Assembly (NCBI GenBank): GCA_964621345.1
Contig: CAZUON010000002.1
Location: 62,001-126,000 of the forward strand
Length of the DNA stretch: 64,000 nucleotides
From: Glaciecola sp964621345
GTDB lineage: Bacteria; Pseudomonadota; Gammaproteobacteria; Enterobacterales; Alteromonadaceae
Direction: 5' to 3'
Part shown: positions 43,331 to 52,245 of the stretch, in pieces
Position numbering within the stretch: position 1 is the first letter of the stretch
How the letters are laid out: each line of letters starts with the position of its first letter
The notes under the pieces: generated by a model
The model's input: the letters and a program-made list of their open reading frames with translations, nothing else
What the model was told of the DNA's origin: nothing
Database searches by the model: none
Program-made: the position numbers and the translations under genes

Positions 43331-45715
43331 ATGAGATCATTTTATATCGCGCTTACGCTCGTTGTGCTTGGTGGTTGTGCCACGCTTGCTGCCCTTGACT
43401 TTGAAGATAAATTTGGGCCAGCCCAAGTGCAAAAGCGAGTGTTAAGCGAACTTCCCGAAGATAACATCGACTACTGGCTAGACGTTAAACCGGTGGTAGA
43501 ACAACGTTGTGTGGTTTGCCATGCCTGCTTTGATGCACCGTGTCAGCTTAAAATGACTGCGGTAGAGGGGATTGACCGAGGTGCTTCAAAAGCAAAAGTA
43601 TACGATGCTGCGCGGATAAAACACGCGCCCATGAGTCGCTTGTTTGAAGATGCGAGCAACACCGAGCAGTGGCGAGAAAAAGGCTTTTTCCCTGTGCTCA
43701 ACGAGCATGGGAATTCACTTGAGGCAAACAAACAAGCCAGTTTGATGTATCAGCTGTTGCAATTAAAAGAAGACAACCCACAACCTAGCGGTGGCATATT
43801 ACCCGACGATTTTACGTTTGGTTACGATCGTGCAGAGGTCTGTGCTACGCCAGAACAAATGCCTCTATATACCAAAAATCGCCCATTGTGGGGGATGCCC
43901 TATGGTTTACCCGGTTTGGCGAGTGCTGAACAAGCCACTTTAAAAATTTGGCTTGAGCAAGGTGCAAATTATACTGCCCGTGAACCTCTACCAAAGGCTT
44001 ATCTCGATAAAATCAACAGCTGGGAACAACAACTAAATGGCCCAGCGCGTAAGCAGCAGTTGGTCAATCGTTACATATTTGAACATCTGTTTTTAGCCAA
44101 TATTTATTTTAGCGAACTGGAATCCACATCGCCGGCCAAGACAAGGTTTTTCCGTTTGGTGCGCTCATCTACCCCACCAGGGCAAGAGGTTAAAATTATA
44201 GCCACTCGCCGACCTTACGACGATCCCGGAGTGCCAAGAGTTTACTACCGATTAGTGGAATACTTGGAAACCATAGTGACTAAAACGCATCTCCCGTATG
44301 CATTGAATGCAGAGCGCTTGGCACGGTATAACGAGCTTTTTTACAAGCCAAACTATGAAGTCAGATTTTTACCAGATTACAGCGAATCTGTTGCCGCAAA
44401 TCCTTTTAAGGCATTTGAGCAACTACCAATGTCATCACGTTATAAATTCATGCTAGATGAAGCTCAATATATCATCATGAACTTTATAAAAGGACCAGTA
44501 TGCAGAGGCCAAGTAGCGGTTAATGTCATCAAAGACCACTTTTGGGTGTTTTTTGTTAACCCAGATTTACCTATTAACGATAAAATTGAACAGTATGTTG
44601 ATATAAATGCTGACGAGCTCGAATTGCCAAGTGCTCAGGAAGATATCTTTTTACCGCTAACGAACTGGTCTCGTTACGCCGACAAGGCTCGCTCTAGTGC
44701 CCAAGGTAAAGAGCAATTTATTATCGATAATTTTGTGAGTAAGGATGAAAGCGGTCTCAAGGTCGATTTGAATGTGATTTGGGACGGTAAAACCGCAAAC
44801 GGTGCTTACAATCAAAACGCCGCATTAACTATTTTCAGGCACTTCGACAATGCATCGGTGCATAAAGGCATGTTGGGCGAGGCTCCACAGACTGCGTGGG
44901 TGATTGGTTATCCCTTACTAGAGAAAATATATTATTTACTGGTGTCAGGTTATGACGTTTACGGAAACGTAGGTCATCAGCTACTGTCTCGTTTATATAT
45001 GGACTTTTTACGAATGGATGGTGAAAACTTGTTTTTAGACTTCTTACCTGAAGATGCCAGAGATGAGGCGCTAGCGGATTGGTATGCTGGTGCAGATAAA
45101 AAGGTACTTAGTTACTTTACCGACACCCGTTACTATAAACAAGTTGGTAGCTCGGTAACCTATGAGAGTGATAATCCCAAATTAGAGTTGTATGAACAAT
45201 TGGCTCAACATTTAGGAAGAGCTGTGTCGGTGCGTCACGATTTGCGTAATACGAATAACGATATCGTGGTTGAAGCAATGACGCGTTTATCAGAATTTAA
45301 TGGTCCGGGTGTGGGCTATTTAAGTGAGTTCACAGTCATCGAAATCCAAGACAAAATAGGCCGTTCGCAGTATATGTCTTTGCTTAAAAATAATGCGCAT
45401 AAAAATATCACCTCAATGTTTGCTGAAGAGGCTGAATTATTGCCAGTGAAACATAATGTGTCGGTATTAAAAGGGGTAACAGGGTCGTATCCAAATACCT
45501 TTATAAGCGTTACCCAAGACAACATTGATGACTTTGTTGATGCCACCTTAGCTATTAAGAATGCAGATGACTACAAAGTATTAATGGATACCTATGGTGT
45601 GCGCCGCTCTGATCCAGAATTTTGGCAATACAGTGACCGAGTGCATGCATTTATGTGGCAAGGGAACACGCCTGAAGCTGGCTATTTAGATTACAACCGA
45701 ATGGAAAATAGGTAG
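43331..45715 (+). CDS. cti: fatty acid cis/trans isomerase
   Basis: A 794-residue periplasmic haem protein that turns cis-unsaturated membrane fatty acids into trans forms, making the membrane more rigid under solvent or heat stress. A lipoprotein-like signal (VVLGGC, Cys16) precedes the cytochrome c-type haem motif CVVCH at 60-64, within the Cti signature CHACFDAPCQLK. The length matches the family. The gene stands alone with its own promoter. Cti acts without new lipid synthesis and is usually expressed at a constant level, which fits a simple promoter. Confidence 0.94.
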   Translation: MRSFYIALTLVVLGGCATLAALDFEDKFGPAQVQKRVLSELPEDNIDYWLDVKPVVEQRCVVCHACFDAPCQLKMTAVEGIDRGASKAKVYDAARIKHAPMSRLFEDASNTEQWREKGFFPVLNEHGNSLEANKQASLMYQLLQLKEDNPQPSGGILPDDFTFGYDRAEVCATPEQMPLYTKNRPLWGMPYGLPGLASAEQATLKIWLEQGANYTAREPLPKAYLDKINSWEQQLNGPARKQQLVNRYIFEHLFLANIYFSELESTSPAKTRFFRLVRSSTPPGQEVKIIATRRPYDDPGVPRVYYRLVEYLETIVTKTHLPYALNAERLARYNELFYKPNYEVRFLPDYSESVAANPFKAFEQLPMSSRYKFMLDEAQYIIMNFIKGPVCRGQVAVNVIKDHFWVFFVNPDLPINDKIEQYVDINADELELPSAQEDIFLPLTNWSRYADKARSSAQGKEQFIIDNFVSKDESGLKVDLNVIWDGKTANGAYNQNAALTIFRHFDNASVHKGMLGEAPQTAWVIGYPLLEKIYYLLVSGYDVYGNVGHQLLSRLYMDFLRMDGENLFLDFLPEDARDEALADWYAGADKKVLSYFTDTRYYKQVGSSVTYESDNPKLELYEQLAQHLGRAVSVRHDLRNTNNDIVVEAMTRLSEFNGPGVGYLSEFTVIEIQDKIGRSQYMSLLKNNAHKNITSMFAEEAELLPVKHNVSVLKGVTGSYPNTFISVTQDNIDDFVDATLAIKNADDYKVLMDTYGVRRSDPEFWQYSDRVHAFMWQGNTPEAGYLDYNRMENR

Positions 45716-45765
45716 GTAAAAACGGCTAGGGCGATGTAATAATTAAAATTTTTGAAAATAAAGGT

Positions 45766-45794
45766 TTTACATTCGCCCGATAATTGGTTATATT
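45766..45794 (+). promoter_or_regulatory. promoter of the cold-shock gene
   Basis: A -35 box TTTACA (45766-45771) and a -10 box TATATT (45789-45794) are 17 bp apart. Transcription would start near 45801, giving an untranslated leader of about 160 nt. Confidence 0.6.
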
Positions 45795-45800
45795 AAGCGC

Positions 45801-45960
45801 CAGCTAGAGAGAAGTCTATTCTTGAACCTACATTACGCCGTTTTATTCGTACTACACGTCCTGCAGTAACAAAGTATCAGTCTCTAATTTCAGCTACAAA
45901 CGTCTTTTTGCATCTTGCGACTAGGCACAATTAAACAATTTTTTACAACAGGATATTATT
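45801..45960 (+). other. long 5' leader of the cold-shock gene
   Basis: About 160 nt lie between the predicted transcription start and the ATG, the same scale as the leader of E. coli cspA, which acts as an RNA thermosensor. The E. coli cold-box sequence is not recognisable here. The end, CAGGATATTATT, carries the ribosome-binding site. Confidence 0.45.
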
Positions 45961-46170
45961 ATGTCTAACAGAACTAACGGTACAGTAAAGTGGTTTAACG
46001 AATCTAAAGGCTTCGGCTTTATCGCTCAAGAATCTGGTCCTGACGTGTTTGCACACTTCAGCGCAATTTCTGGCGACGGTTTCAAAACCTTAGCAGAAGG
46101 TCAAAAAGTTGAATTTACTGTTACTGACGGCCAAAAAGGTCCTCAAGCAGAGAACATCGTTGCTCTTTAA
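45961..46170 (+). CDS. cold-shock (CspA family) nucleic acid chaperone
   Basis: A 69-residue cold-shock domain protein covering a single OB fold. RNP1 is KGFGFI (residues 16-21) and RNP2 is VFAHF (29-33). It melts RNA secondary structure in the cytoplasm, aiding translation at low temperature. The choice among CspA, CspC, CspD or CspE orthologues cannot be made from motifs alone. A long leader and a textbook terminator frame the gene as a single-gene unit. Confidence 0.95.
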   Translation: MSNRTNGTVKWFNESKGFGFIAQESGPDVFAHFSAISGDGFKTLAEGQKVEFTVTDGQKGPQAENIVAL

Positions 46171-46219
46171 TTAGCAATCGATTGGATTACTTACTTTAGT
46201 AGCGTAATCAAAAATACTG

Positions 46220-46248
46220 AAAAAGCGACTGTTTAAGTCGCTTTTTTT
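46220..46248 (+). terminator. intrinsic terminator of the cold-shock gene
   Basis: An 11-bp stem (AAAAAGCGACT with AGTCGCTTTTT) with a 5-nt loop, followed by T residues. This is a textbook Rho-independent terminator about 50 bp after the stop codon. Confidence 0.88.
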
Positions 46249-46335
46249 GTGCCCAAAATTCAATAGCGAATAGTGTTCTCAGTAAGGTATTGCGAGCTTA
46301 ATAGATATCTCGAGCAGACTAACTAAGCGCATGAT

Positions 46336-46362
46336 ATATACCGTTCTTTTTGAACATGATAT
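46336..46362. promoter_or_regulatory. candidate operator upstream of modA
   Basis: An imperfect 27-bp dyad: ATATACCGTTC, five T, then GAACATGATAT; 8 of 11 arm positions pair. It lies 73 bp before the modA start and recalls the spacing of ModE sites, but the sequence does not match the E. coli ModE box closely. No modE gene is in the window. Confidence 0.3.
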
Positions 46363-46434
46363 GTTACCAATACTCATCTATACATCATGCTCCATGGCAA
46401 ATATTAAAAATGTAGCGCAGGGCTTAAATCTGTT

Positions 46435-47268
46435 ATGAATAAGTATTTTTTGCATCGGTCTGGCGTAAAGTTAGCTACTATTGTGGTGTATAGCTACATA
46501 CTGCTCTTGTTCAGTACGCAAGCCTCTAGTCGTGTCGCTAACGAGGGTGTTGGTGACTTTCGCGCAAGCATTACTGTTGCCGTAGCAAGTAACTTTTATT
46601 TCCCCCTTACTCAGCTTTTGTCGCTATCAGACGAGTGGAGTAAGCAAAATGTACGTTTAGTGTCGGGGTCTTCTGGGGTATTGTATGCGCAAGCTGTTAA
46701 TGGTGCCCCTTTTGATATATTTTTATCTGCAGACGCGGCTCGACCTCAGGCACTTTTTGAAAAACAGTTAAGCCAAGCACCAATAAGCTATGCGCGAGGC
46801 AAGTTGGTGTTGTGGCCAAGCGATGAATCCTTATCGATAACACAAAATTTAACTGAGAGTCGCGGGAGGATTGCCATTGCCAATCCTAAAACTGCTCCAT
46901 TTGGAGCCGCTGCTGATGTCTACATGCGGGCTCAGGAGGGATACCCGCAATGGTCAAAGCGCTTTGTCTTTGGCAATAATATTTTGCAGGCTTTTCAGTT
47001 TATCGACAGTGCTAATGCAGCCATTGGTTTTGTAGCAGAGTCCACGCTAGTGCAAGCGCAGCAAAAGTTAACGAATAAAGAGACAAAATATCTTAACTAC
47101 CTACCACTGCCCTTATCGCAGTACCCTGCGATTATTCAGCAAGGGGTAATTATTGCGCCTCAATCCAGCCCTCAATATAAACGCGCTGAGCGCTTCATGC
47201 AGTATCTGCTTAGTCAGACATCACAACAGGCCTTACTAGAGCTTGGTTATACGGGCGTACAACCATGA
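46435..47268 (+). CDS. modA: molybdate ABC transporter, substrate-binding protein
   Basis: A 277-residue periplasmic binding protein. A long signal peptide (cleavage near TQASSRVA, about residue 34) precedes the ModA opening ITVAVASNFYFPLTQL, the anion-binding SGSSGVLYAQAVNGAPFDIFLSAD region (key residues SGSSG and DIFLSAD), and AIANPKTAPFG. It captures molybdate or tungstate. The stop overlaps the modB start by ATGA. Molybdenum is needed for molybdopterin enzymes, none of which is in the window. Confidence 0.92.
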   Translation: MNKYFLHRSGVKLATIVVYSYILLLFSTQASSRVANEGVGDFRASITVAVASNFYFPLTQLLSLSDEWSKQNVRLVSGSSGVLYAQAVNGAPFDIFLSADAARPQALFEKQLSQAPISYARGKLVLWPSDESLSITQNLTESRGRIAIANPKTAPFGAAADVYMRAQEGYPQWSKRFVFGNNILQAFQFIDSANAAIGFVAESTLVQAQQKLTNKETKYLNYLPLPLSQYPAIIQQGVIIAPQSSPQYKRAERFMQYLLSQTSQQALLELGYTGVQP

Positions 47269-47960
47269 CAGAGCTTAGCTTAGGTACTGCTGAATTAGGA
47301 GCAATATGGCTTACCCTAAAGTTAGCTTTATTTACTGTCATTATACTGTTTATTATAGGCATGCCTTTGGCATGGGGCTTATCGAGATACAAGGGACGAT
47401 TGTTACCCTTTTTCGAGGCCTTGATAACGCTGCCGCTTGTATTGCCACCAACGGTATTAGGCTTTTATTTGCTTATCGCATTTTCACCCGATACCTGGCT
47501 TGGGCAAACCTGGCTGAGTATTAGCGGGCAGCAATTTGTTTTCAGTTTTGCGGGTATCTTATTAGGCTCGGTCATTTACTCCCTACCTTTTGTTGTTCAG
47601 CCGTTATTACAGGCTTTTCGCTTGCAAGGGAATCGACTAATTTACAGCGCTCAAACCCTCGGCATCGGCCGATTTGATGCAATTGTGCGTATTTTACTGC
47701 CTGCTATGAAGCCAAGTATGATCAGTGCCGCGACTTTGGGTTTTGCTCATACTTTAGGTGAATTTGGTTTGATCTTGATGATCGGCGGTAACATTCCGGG
47801 GGAAACCCAGGTCGTTTCTATTGCGTTATTTAATCAGGTCGAAATGCTCAATTATCAGCAGGCTCACCAACTTGCAGGCCTATTATTAATACTGAGCCTC
47901 GGGAGCTTAATATTGCTTTATAAGTTTAATAAGCAGCAACGCACGCGCTTGGGGTGGTAG
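47265..47960 (+). CDS. modB: molybdate ABC transporter, permease
   Basis: A 231-residue inner-membrane permease with about five membrane segments. The motif ALITLPLVLPPTVLGFYLL and the ATPase-coupling loop ending in TLGFAHTLGEFGLILMIGGN (key residues AHTLGEFG) are typical of ModB. It starts inside the modA stop codon and overlaps modC, so the operon is translationally coupled. Confidence 0.94.
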   Translation: MTELSLGTAELGAIWLTLKLALFTVIILFIIGMPLAWGLSRYKGRLLPFFEALITLPLVLPPTVLGFYLLIAFSPDTWLGQTWLSISGQQFVFSFAGILLGSVIYSLPFVVQPLLQAFRLQGNRLIYSAQTLGIGRFDAIVRILLPAMKPSMISAATLGFAHTLGEFGLILMIGGNIPGETQVVSIALFNQVEMLNYQQAHQLAGLLLILSLGSLILLYKFNKQQRTRLGW

Positions 47961-47962
47961 TA

Positions 47963-49078
47963 ATGACTTCGTCTCAAGACTCAAGGATATTGCAATGTAG
48001 TAGTGCGCCTTTGTATTTTGAATCTGGCCGTGCGTCAAAGGCAGAGCGATTAGTTTTTAGCTGGGATCTAGCTAACACAATCGGGATATTAGGGGAATCT
48101 GGCGCGGGCAAAACCAGCTTGCTGCGGCGATTGGCGGGTTTAGACGATACATATGCCAGCGACATAACAATGAATGGCCACTCTGTACACACAAGTAAAT
48201 GTACGCTTAATCCTAGTGTATATGTAGGCGCCGACACCCCACTTTTTGAGCATCTGAGTTTGCGACAAAATTTAGAGCTGGTAATGAGCATGTCGCACTG
48301 GAACAAACAAAGCAGCGCCGGTTTAAAGGCACAATTTGGTTTTAAAGATTGCATTAGTGTCGGGTTTGAAGAGGTACTCGAGCTTTGTGAAATTGAGCAC
48401 GTACTAGACACACCAGCAGCACTGCTTTCAAGTGGAGAAGGACAGCGCGGTATGTTAGCCAGAGCATTGCTTTGTGGCAAACCGATACTACTGTTAGATG
48501 AGGCTTTTTCAGCAATGGACTGGGCTTTGCGCAATCGTTTACATTGGCGCTTAAAAGCACTATGCATGCGCACCGGCAGAGCGCTGATTATTGTCAGCCA
48601 CTCATTAAAAGAACTTGGAGTGATGAGCGATACCTTAGTTCACATCAATGCGGGTCTTCTTGTTAAAGAGGCACCGACCTTAGAGTATTTACCAGAGTTT
48701 CAGCAAGACGAAATATCGTTTTTTGCAGCCTTGCAAGTTAAGCATCTTCACGACGACCTAAAGCATCATTTAAGCACCTTTATTTTAGCGGGTAGCGATA
48801 CGCAAATAATAACAAAGTTAAATAGAGAAGCTGCTCATACTACGCGCCTGCTATTAGATGCAAATAGCTTAGTGTTGGGCAAGCAAAAGGATTTACAATC
48901 GAGTATGTTAAACACCTTAGCCGGAGATGTGATTGCGATTCACGCAAAGGGCAGTGTCATACGCGTAAGTGTAGAAGTGGAAGGCCAAACCTTAGTTGCA
49001 CAAATATCCGAAAAGTCCTTTTCGGATATGGCGTTAAGCATTGGTGAAACGATTTATGTGTATTTCAAAGCAACCTAA
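47963..49078 (+). CDS. modC: molybdate ABC transporter, ATP-binding protein (divergent)
   Basis: A 371-residue ABC ATPase with a carboxy-terminal TOBE/Mop-like domain that can bind molybdate. Walker A is GESGAGKT (44-51), the D-loop region is LLLDEAFSAMD (176-186), and the switch histidine is in IIVSHSLKE. Two motifs are unusual: the signature reads LSSGEGQR instead of LSGGE/Q-x-QR, and the Q-loop glutamine appears replaced (VYVGADTPLF). It is still expected to pair with ModB because of operon position. A GTG nine bases upstream could also be the start. The stop overlaps that of the convergent fghA. Confidence 0.88.
   Translation: MTSSQDSRILQCSSAPLYFESGRASKAERLVFSWDLANTIGILGESGAGKTSLLRRLAGLDDTYASDITMNGHSVHTSKCTLNPSVYVGADTPLFEHLSLRQNLELVMSMSHWNKQSSAGLKAQFGFKDCISVGFEEVLELCEIEHVLDTPAALLSSGEGQRGMLARALLCGKPILLLDEAFSAMDWALRNRLHWRLKALCMRTGRALIIVSHSLKELGVMSDTLVHINAGLLVKEAPTLEYLPEFQQDEISFFAALQVKHLHDDLKHHLSTFILAGSDTQIITKLNREAAHTTRLLLDANSLVLGKQKDLQSSMLNTLAGDVIAIHAKGSVIRVSVEVEGQTLVAQISEKSFSDMALSIGETIYVYFKAT
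49004..49029. terminator. perfect inverted repeat inside modC, possible terminator of fghA
   Basis: ATATCCGAAAAG and CTTTTCGGATAT are separated by only two bases, a perfect 12-bp inverted repeat. It lies within the modC coding end and about 45 bp past the fghA stop on the other strand. Since the convergent genes overlap and leave no spacer, it may serve as the fghA terminator. Confidence 0.5.
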
Positions 49079-49914
49079 GCTTTGAGGTGCTTCGCATGAA
49101 AGTTGATATGGTCTTCAATAAAGCTCGCAATAAAATAATAACTATGGTCGTAACCCTCTTGCATGCGCAATTGTAGCGGGTAAGCGCTTTTTTGTGCCGC
49201 GCTTTGTAATATTTCAGGTTTTAGCTGGTCATTTAAAAAGTTATCGCTACTTCCTTGATCTACCAAAGTTGGTAAGTGTTTACTTATATTTTGAATTAAT
49301 AATGACGAGTCGTATGCTTGCCAGTTACTTTCATCCTCACCTAAATATGCGCTAAAGGCATCTCTGCCCCATTGACAATCCGTTGGGTGACAAATGGGAG
49401 AAAACGCAGAGATGGACACATACCTTTCGGGGTTTTTAAAACCAATACTCAATGCGCCATGCCCGCCCATAGAGTGACCCGATATCGCTCGTTGGTCATT
49501 TATTGGGAAGTTCTCTTCTACAAGTGTGGGTAGTTCGTTAAGCACATAATCGTACATCTGATAATGTGCTGCCCATGGCATTTGGGTGGCATTGACATAA
49601 AAGCCAGCACCCTGGCCTAAATCGTATCTATCGGCATTAGCAACGTCATCTCCGCGAGGGCTGGTATCAGGGGCGACAATGGCTACACCAAGCTCAGCGG
49701 CAATACGCTGTGCTCCGGCTTTTTGCATAAAGTTTTCATCGCTACAGGTTAGGCCAGACAGCCAGTATATCACCGGTACCTTATGCTGTTCACTTGCTTG
49801 GGGCGGCAAATAGATCGCGAAGCGCATAGTGCAATTGTTAGTACTCGACGCATGAGAGTATTGCTTATGCCAACCTCCAAAGCTGGCGTTGCTGCTAACT
49901 AAACTCAGTGACAT
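49075..49914 (-). CDS. fghA: S-formylglutathione hydrolase
   Basis: A 279-residue esterase of the FghA/esterase D family. The nucleophile is in GHSMGGHGALSIG, the opening NCTMRFAIYLPP and PVIYWLSGLTCSDENF are family hallmarks, and the final histidine is in EGYDHSYYFI. It hydrolyses S-formylglutathione to formate and glutathione. A frame extends upstream into the dehydrogenase gene, but AGGAG lies seven bases before the ATG at 49914, which is preferred. It follows frmA and completes glutathione-dependent formaldehyde detoxification. Confidence 0.94.
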   Translation of the reverse strand: MSLSLVSSNASFGGWHKQYSHASSTNNCTMRFAIYLPPQASEQHKVPVIYWLSGLTCSDENFMQKAGAQRIAAELGVAIVAPDTSPRGDDVANADRYDLGQGAGFYVNATQMPWAAHYQMYDYVLNELPTLVEENFPINDQRAISGHSMGGHGALSIGFKNPERYVSISAFSPICHPTDCQWGRDAFSAYLGEDESNWQAYDSSLLIQNISKHLPTLVDQGSSDNFLNDQLKPEILQSAAQKSAYPLQLRMQEGYDHSYYFIASFIEDHINFHAKHLKA

Positions 49915-49939
49915 GAAAACTCCTGATGACTTCTTATCG

Positions 49940-51070
49940 TTATTTATCAAAGTGAATGACAGAACGAATCGATTCGCCTTTGTGCATAAGATCAAAGGCC
50001 TCATTAACCTTTTCAAGCCCCATGGTATGGGTAATAAAGTCATTAAGTTTGAATTCGCCTGCCATATAACGCTCTACATAGTCAGGCAGCTCAGAGCGTC
50101 CTTTAACGCCACCAAAGGCCGTACCTCGCCATACACGGCCAGTTACTAGCTGAAAAGGGCGAGTTGAAATTTCTTGCCCGGCACCGGCTACACCAATAAT
50201 AATCGATTCGCCCCAACCTTTATGGCAGCATTCTAGTGCACTGCGCATAATATCCACATTGCCAATACACTCGAAAGAGTAATCCACGCCGCCGTCGCTT
50301 AGCTCAACAATAACCTCTTGGATAGGCTTGTCGTAGTCTTTTGGGTTGATGCAGTCGGTCGCACCTAGTTGACGCGCTAAATCGAATTTTCGCTCATTGA
50401 TATCTATCGCAATAATACGCGAAGCTTTTGCCATAGCAGCACCAATAATAGCCGATAAGCCGATGCCGCCAAGCCCGAATATGGCTACCGTAGCGCCTTC
50501 TTCGACTTTTGCCGTATTCATTACCGCGCCCATGCCTGTGGTCACGCCACAACCAAGTAAACAAACTTCTTCAAGAGGTGCTTTGGGGTTTACTTTGGCA
50601 AGGGATATTTCAGGTAGCACGGTATATTCTGAAAAAGTAGACGTACCCATGTAGTGATAAATGGTTTCGCCGTTAATTGAAAAACGCGAAGTTCCGTCAG
50701 GCATTAAACCTTTGCCTTGGGTTTCTCTTATTTTTTGACATAAGTTAGTTTTGCCCGATGTACAAAACTTACACTCGCCGCATTCAGGTGTGTACAGGGG
50801 GATTACGTGATCGCCTACACTTACACTGCTAACCCCTTCACCCACAGATTCAACAATACCGCCACCTTCATGGCCTAGTATGCTTGGGAATACGCCTTCC
50901 GGATCATCTCCTGAGAGGGTGTACGCATCGGTGTGGCATACGCCGGTGGCAATTAGCTTAATGCGAACTTCGCCAGCTTGAGGAGGGGCAACATCAACGG
51001 TTTCAATTTTCAGTGCTTGGCCAGGTCCCCAGGCAACAGCGGCTTTACATGCAATGGTTGTAGCAGTCAT
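49940..51070 (-). CDS. frmA: S-(hydroxymethyl)glutathione dehydrogenase (class III alcohol dehydrogenase)
   Basis: A 376-residue zinc alcohol dehydrogenase. The catalytic zinc ligands are in TGVCHTDAYTLSG and GHEGGGIVESVG, the structural zinc cysteines are in PECGECKFCTSGKTNLC, and the NAD fold has GLGGIGLSAIIGA. These features are diagnostic of class III enzymes that oxidise S-hydroxymethylglutathione formed from formaldehyde. It is followed by fghA 25 bp downstream. No FrmR-type regulator is beside it. Confidence 0.95.
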   Translation of the reverse strand: MTATTIACKAAVAWGPGQALKIETVDVAPPQAGEVRIKLIATGVCHTDAYTLSGDDPEGVFPSILGHEGGGIVESVGEGVSSVSVGDHVIPLYTPECGECKFCTSGKTNLCQKIRETQGKGLMPDGTSRFSINGETIYHYMGTSTFSEYTVLPEISLAKVNPKAPLEEVCLLGCGVTTGMGAVMNTAKVEEGATVAIFGLGGIGLSAIIGAAMAKASRIIAIDINERKFDLARQLGATDCINPKDYDKPIQEVIVELSDGGVDYSFECIGNVDIMRSALECCHKGWGESIIIGVAGAGQEISTRPFQLVTGRVWRGTAFGGVKGRSELPDYVERYMAGEFKLNDFITHTMGLEKVNEAFDLMHKGESIRSVIHFDK

Positions 51071-51136
51071 AGAGTTTCATCGATTAATAAGTTAGAACAC
51101 CAGTGTCGATGATATACGCGGGAAATACAATTAAGT

Positions 51137-51997
51137 TTAGTCGGTATGAGGTAAAATAAAGCCTACCGCATATTGCAGAGAACCATCGCTTAGCGTGGGT
51201 TGGACTAGCGGAGAAAATCTAAATATAAACGATGTCTCTTGCCCCGATGTGTCTAAATTAAATACAAATTGCTTATTACCGTTTAACAGATTCTCTTTGA
51301 TTGCTTGCAGTGGAATTGCATTGGCAATAGCGGCTTGTGTGATTTCGCTAGGCTCATATCCTAAAAGCTCACTACAGGTGTTAGATACAATAGTATAATC
51401 ATTCGAGAAGTCGCAGAGAATCCCCGGTATCTGGGTAAATTTAAAGGTGTTTTTTATTGCCAAGTAAGCTAAATCTGCGATTTGGGTCTCATGCACATCT
51501 CTAAACATCCCTAGTACACTCACCGCCTTTCCTGTTTTTTTATCAAATAACTTTTTGCCTCTGACCAAATTCCAGCGAAATGATTTGTGTTCTGGAGCAT
51601 AGCGCCTTGCTAGGAACTCAAATGAATCGGTTTTATTCTCTTTAAGGTTTTGCCAGTGTTTTTCTGCAGTGGCTTGATCGTCGTAATGATAAGCACTAAC
51701 TACGTCGGCGTAACTCGCCGCAAGGTCGATTTTACCGCGCCCCTCTTCAAAGCCTTCGTATTGGTAAAAGTTGTTTTCAGCAATGACATATTCCCAGACT
51801 ATTTCTTCCGCCGACGCGATAGCAAGTTGTAAGCGCTCGGTCATGGAACTCACAAAATCCTTGGTAGAGTATAGCTCACTCGTTTTTACGCGAAGCATGT
51901 CTTCTGCTTTCTTTCTAGCAGTTCGCTCGTGTAGAAGTTGCTGCTCAAGCCTTTTTATATGAGTTTTTAGCTGATCTTCGTTCAAGACATCCCCCAA
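51137..51997 (-). CDS. PAS-domain protein without an output domain
   Basis: A 286-residue soluble protein. An amino-terminal coiled coil (about 5-60) precedes a PAS fold (about 62-170, including the FRDVHETQIADLAYLAIKN end helix) and a second PAS-like domain to the carboxy end (IPGILCDFSNDYTIVSNTCS). No GGDEF, EAL, kinase or helix-turn-helix domain follows. The amino-terminal coiled coil with PAS resembles sensor halves of kinases and cyclases, so it may dimerise with a partner. The start is a TTG (51997, or 51985 after GGGGGA). The role is unknown. Confidence 0.75.
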   Translation of the reverse strand: MGDVLNEDQLKTHIKRLEQQLLHERTARKKAEDMLRVKTSELYSTKDFVSSMTERLQLAIASAEEIVWEYVIAENNFYQYEGFEEGRGKIDLAASYADVVSAYHYDDQATAEKHWQNLKENKTDSFEFLARRYAPEHKSFRWNLVRGKKLFDKKTGKAVSVLGMFRDVHETQIADLAYLAIKNTFKFTQIPGILCDFSNDYTIVSNTCSELLGYEPSEITQAAIANAIPLQAIKENLLNGNKQFVFNLDTSGQETSFIFRFSPLVQPTLSDGSLQYAVGFILPHTD

Positions 51998-52159
51998 AGT
52001 TCTCGTTACCGTTTTTAATATACGCTGTCATTTAGACTAACTAAACTTTTTCTTATGAGGTTGTTATCGCCTAATATAGATAAAACTTGAGTGTTTGGCA
52101 GGTAATTGAGCGTGGGTATGATATATGAGTGAGAAAATAAGGGGGGAGGTGAAAATACA

Positions 52160-52197
52160 AAACCGATGCAGCACTTTAAGCGCATTAACATCGGTTT
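52160..52197 (-). terminator. terminator of the solenoid lipoprotein gene
   Basis: On the minus strand, AAACCGATG and CATCGGTTT form a 9-bp stem around a 20-nt loop, followed by TTTTGTATTTT. It lies about 50 bp past the lipoprotein stop codon and fits a Rho-independent terminator. Confidence 0.7.
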
Positions 52198-52245
52198 CGT
52201 TAGTGTGATAATATAGCTGAGCTTTCGTTAGAGCGTATGCACTTG

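Noticed and set aside
49915..50043. longer fghA start inside the dehydrogenase gene
   Set aside because: The extra 43 residues do not match the family, while a strong AGGAG lies before the ATG at 49914.
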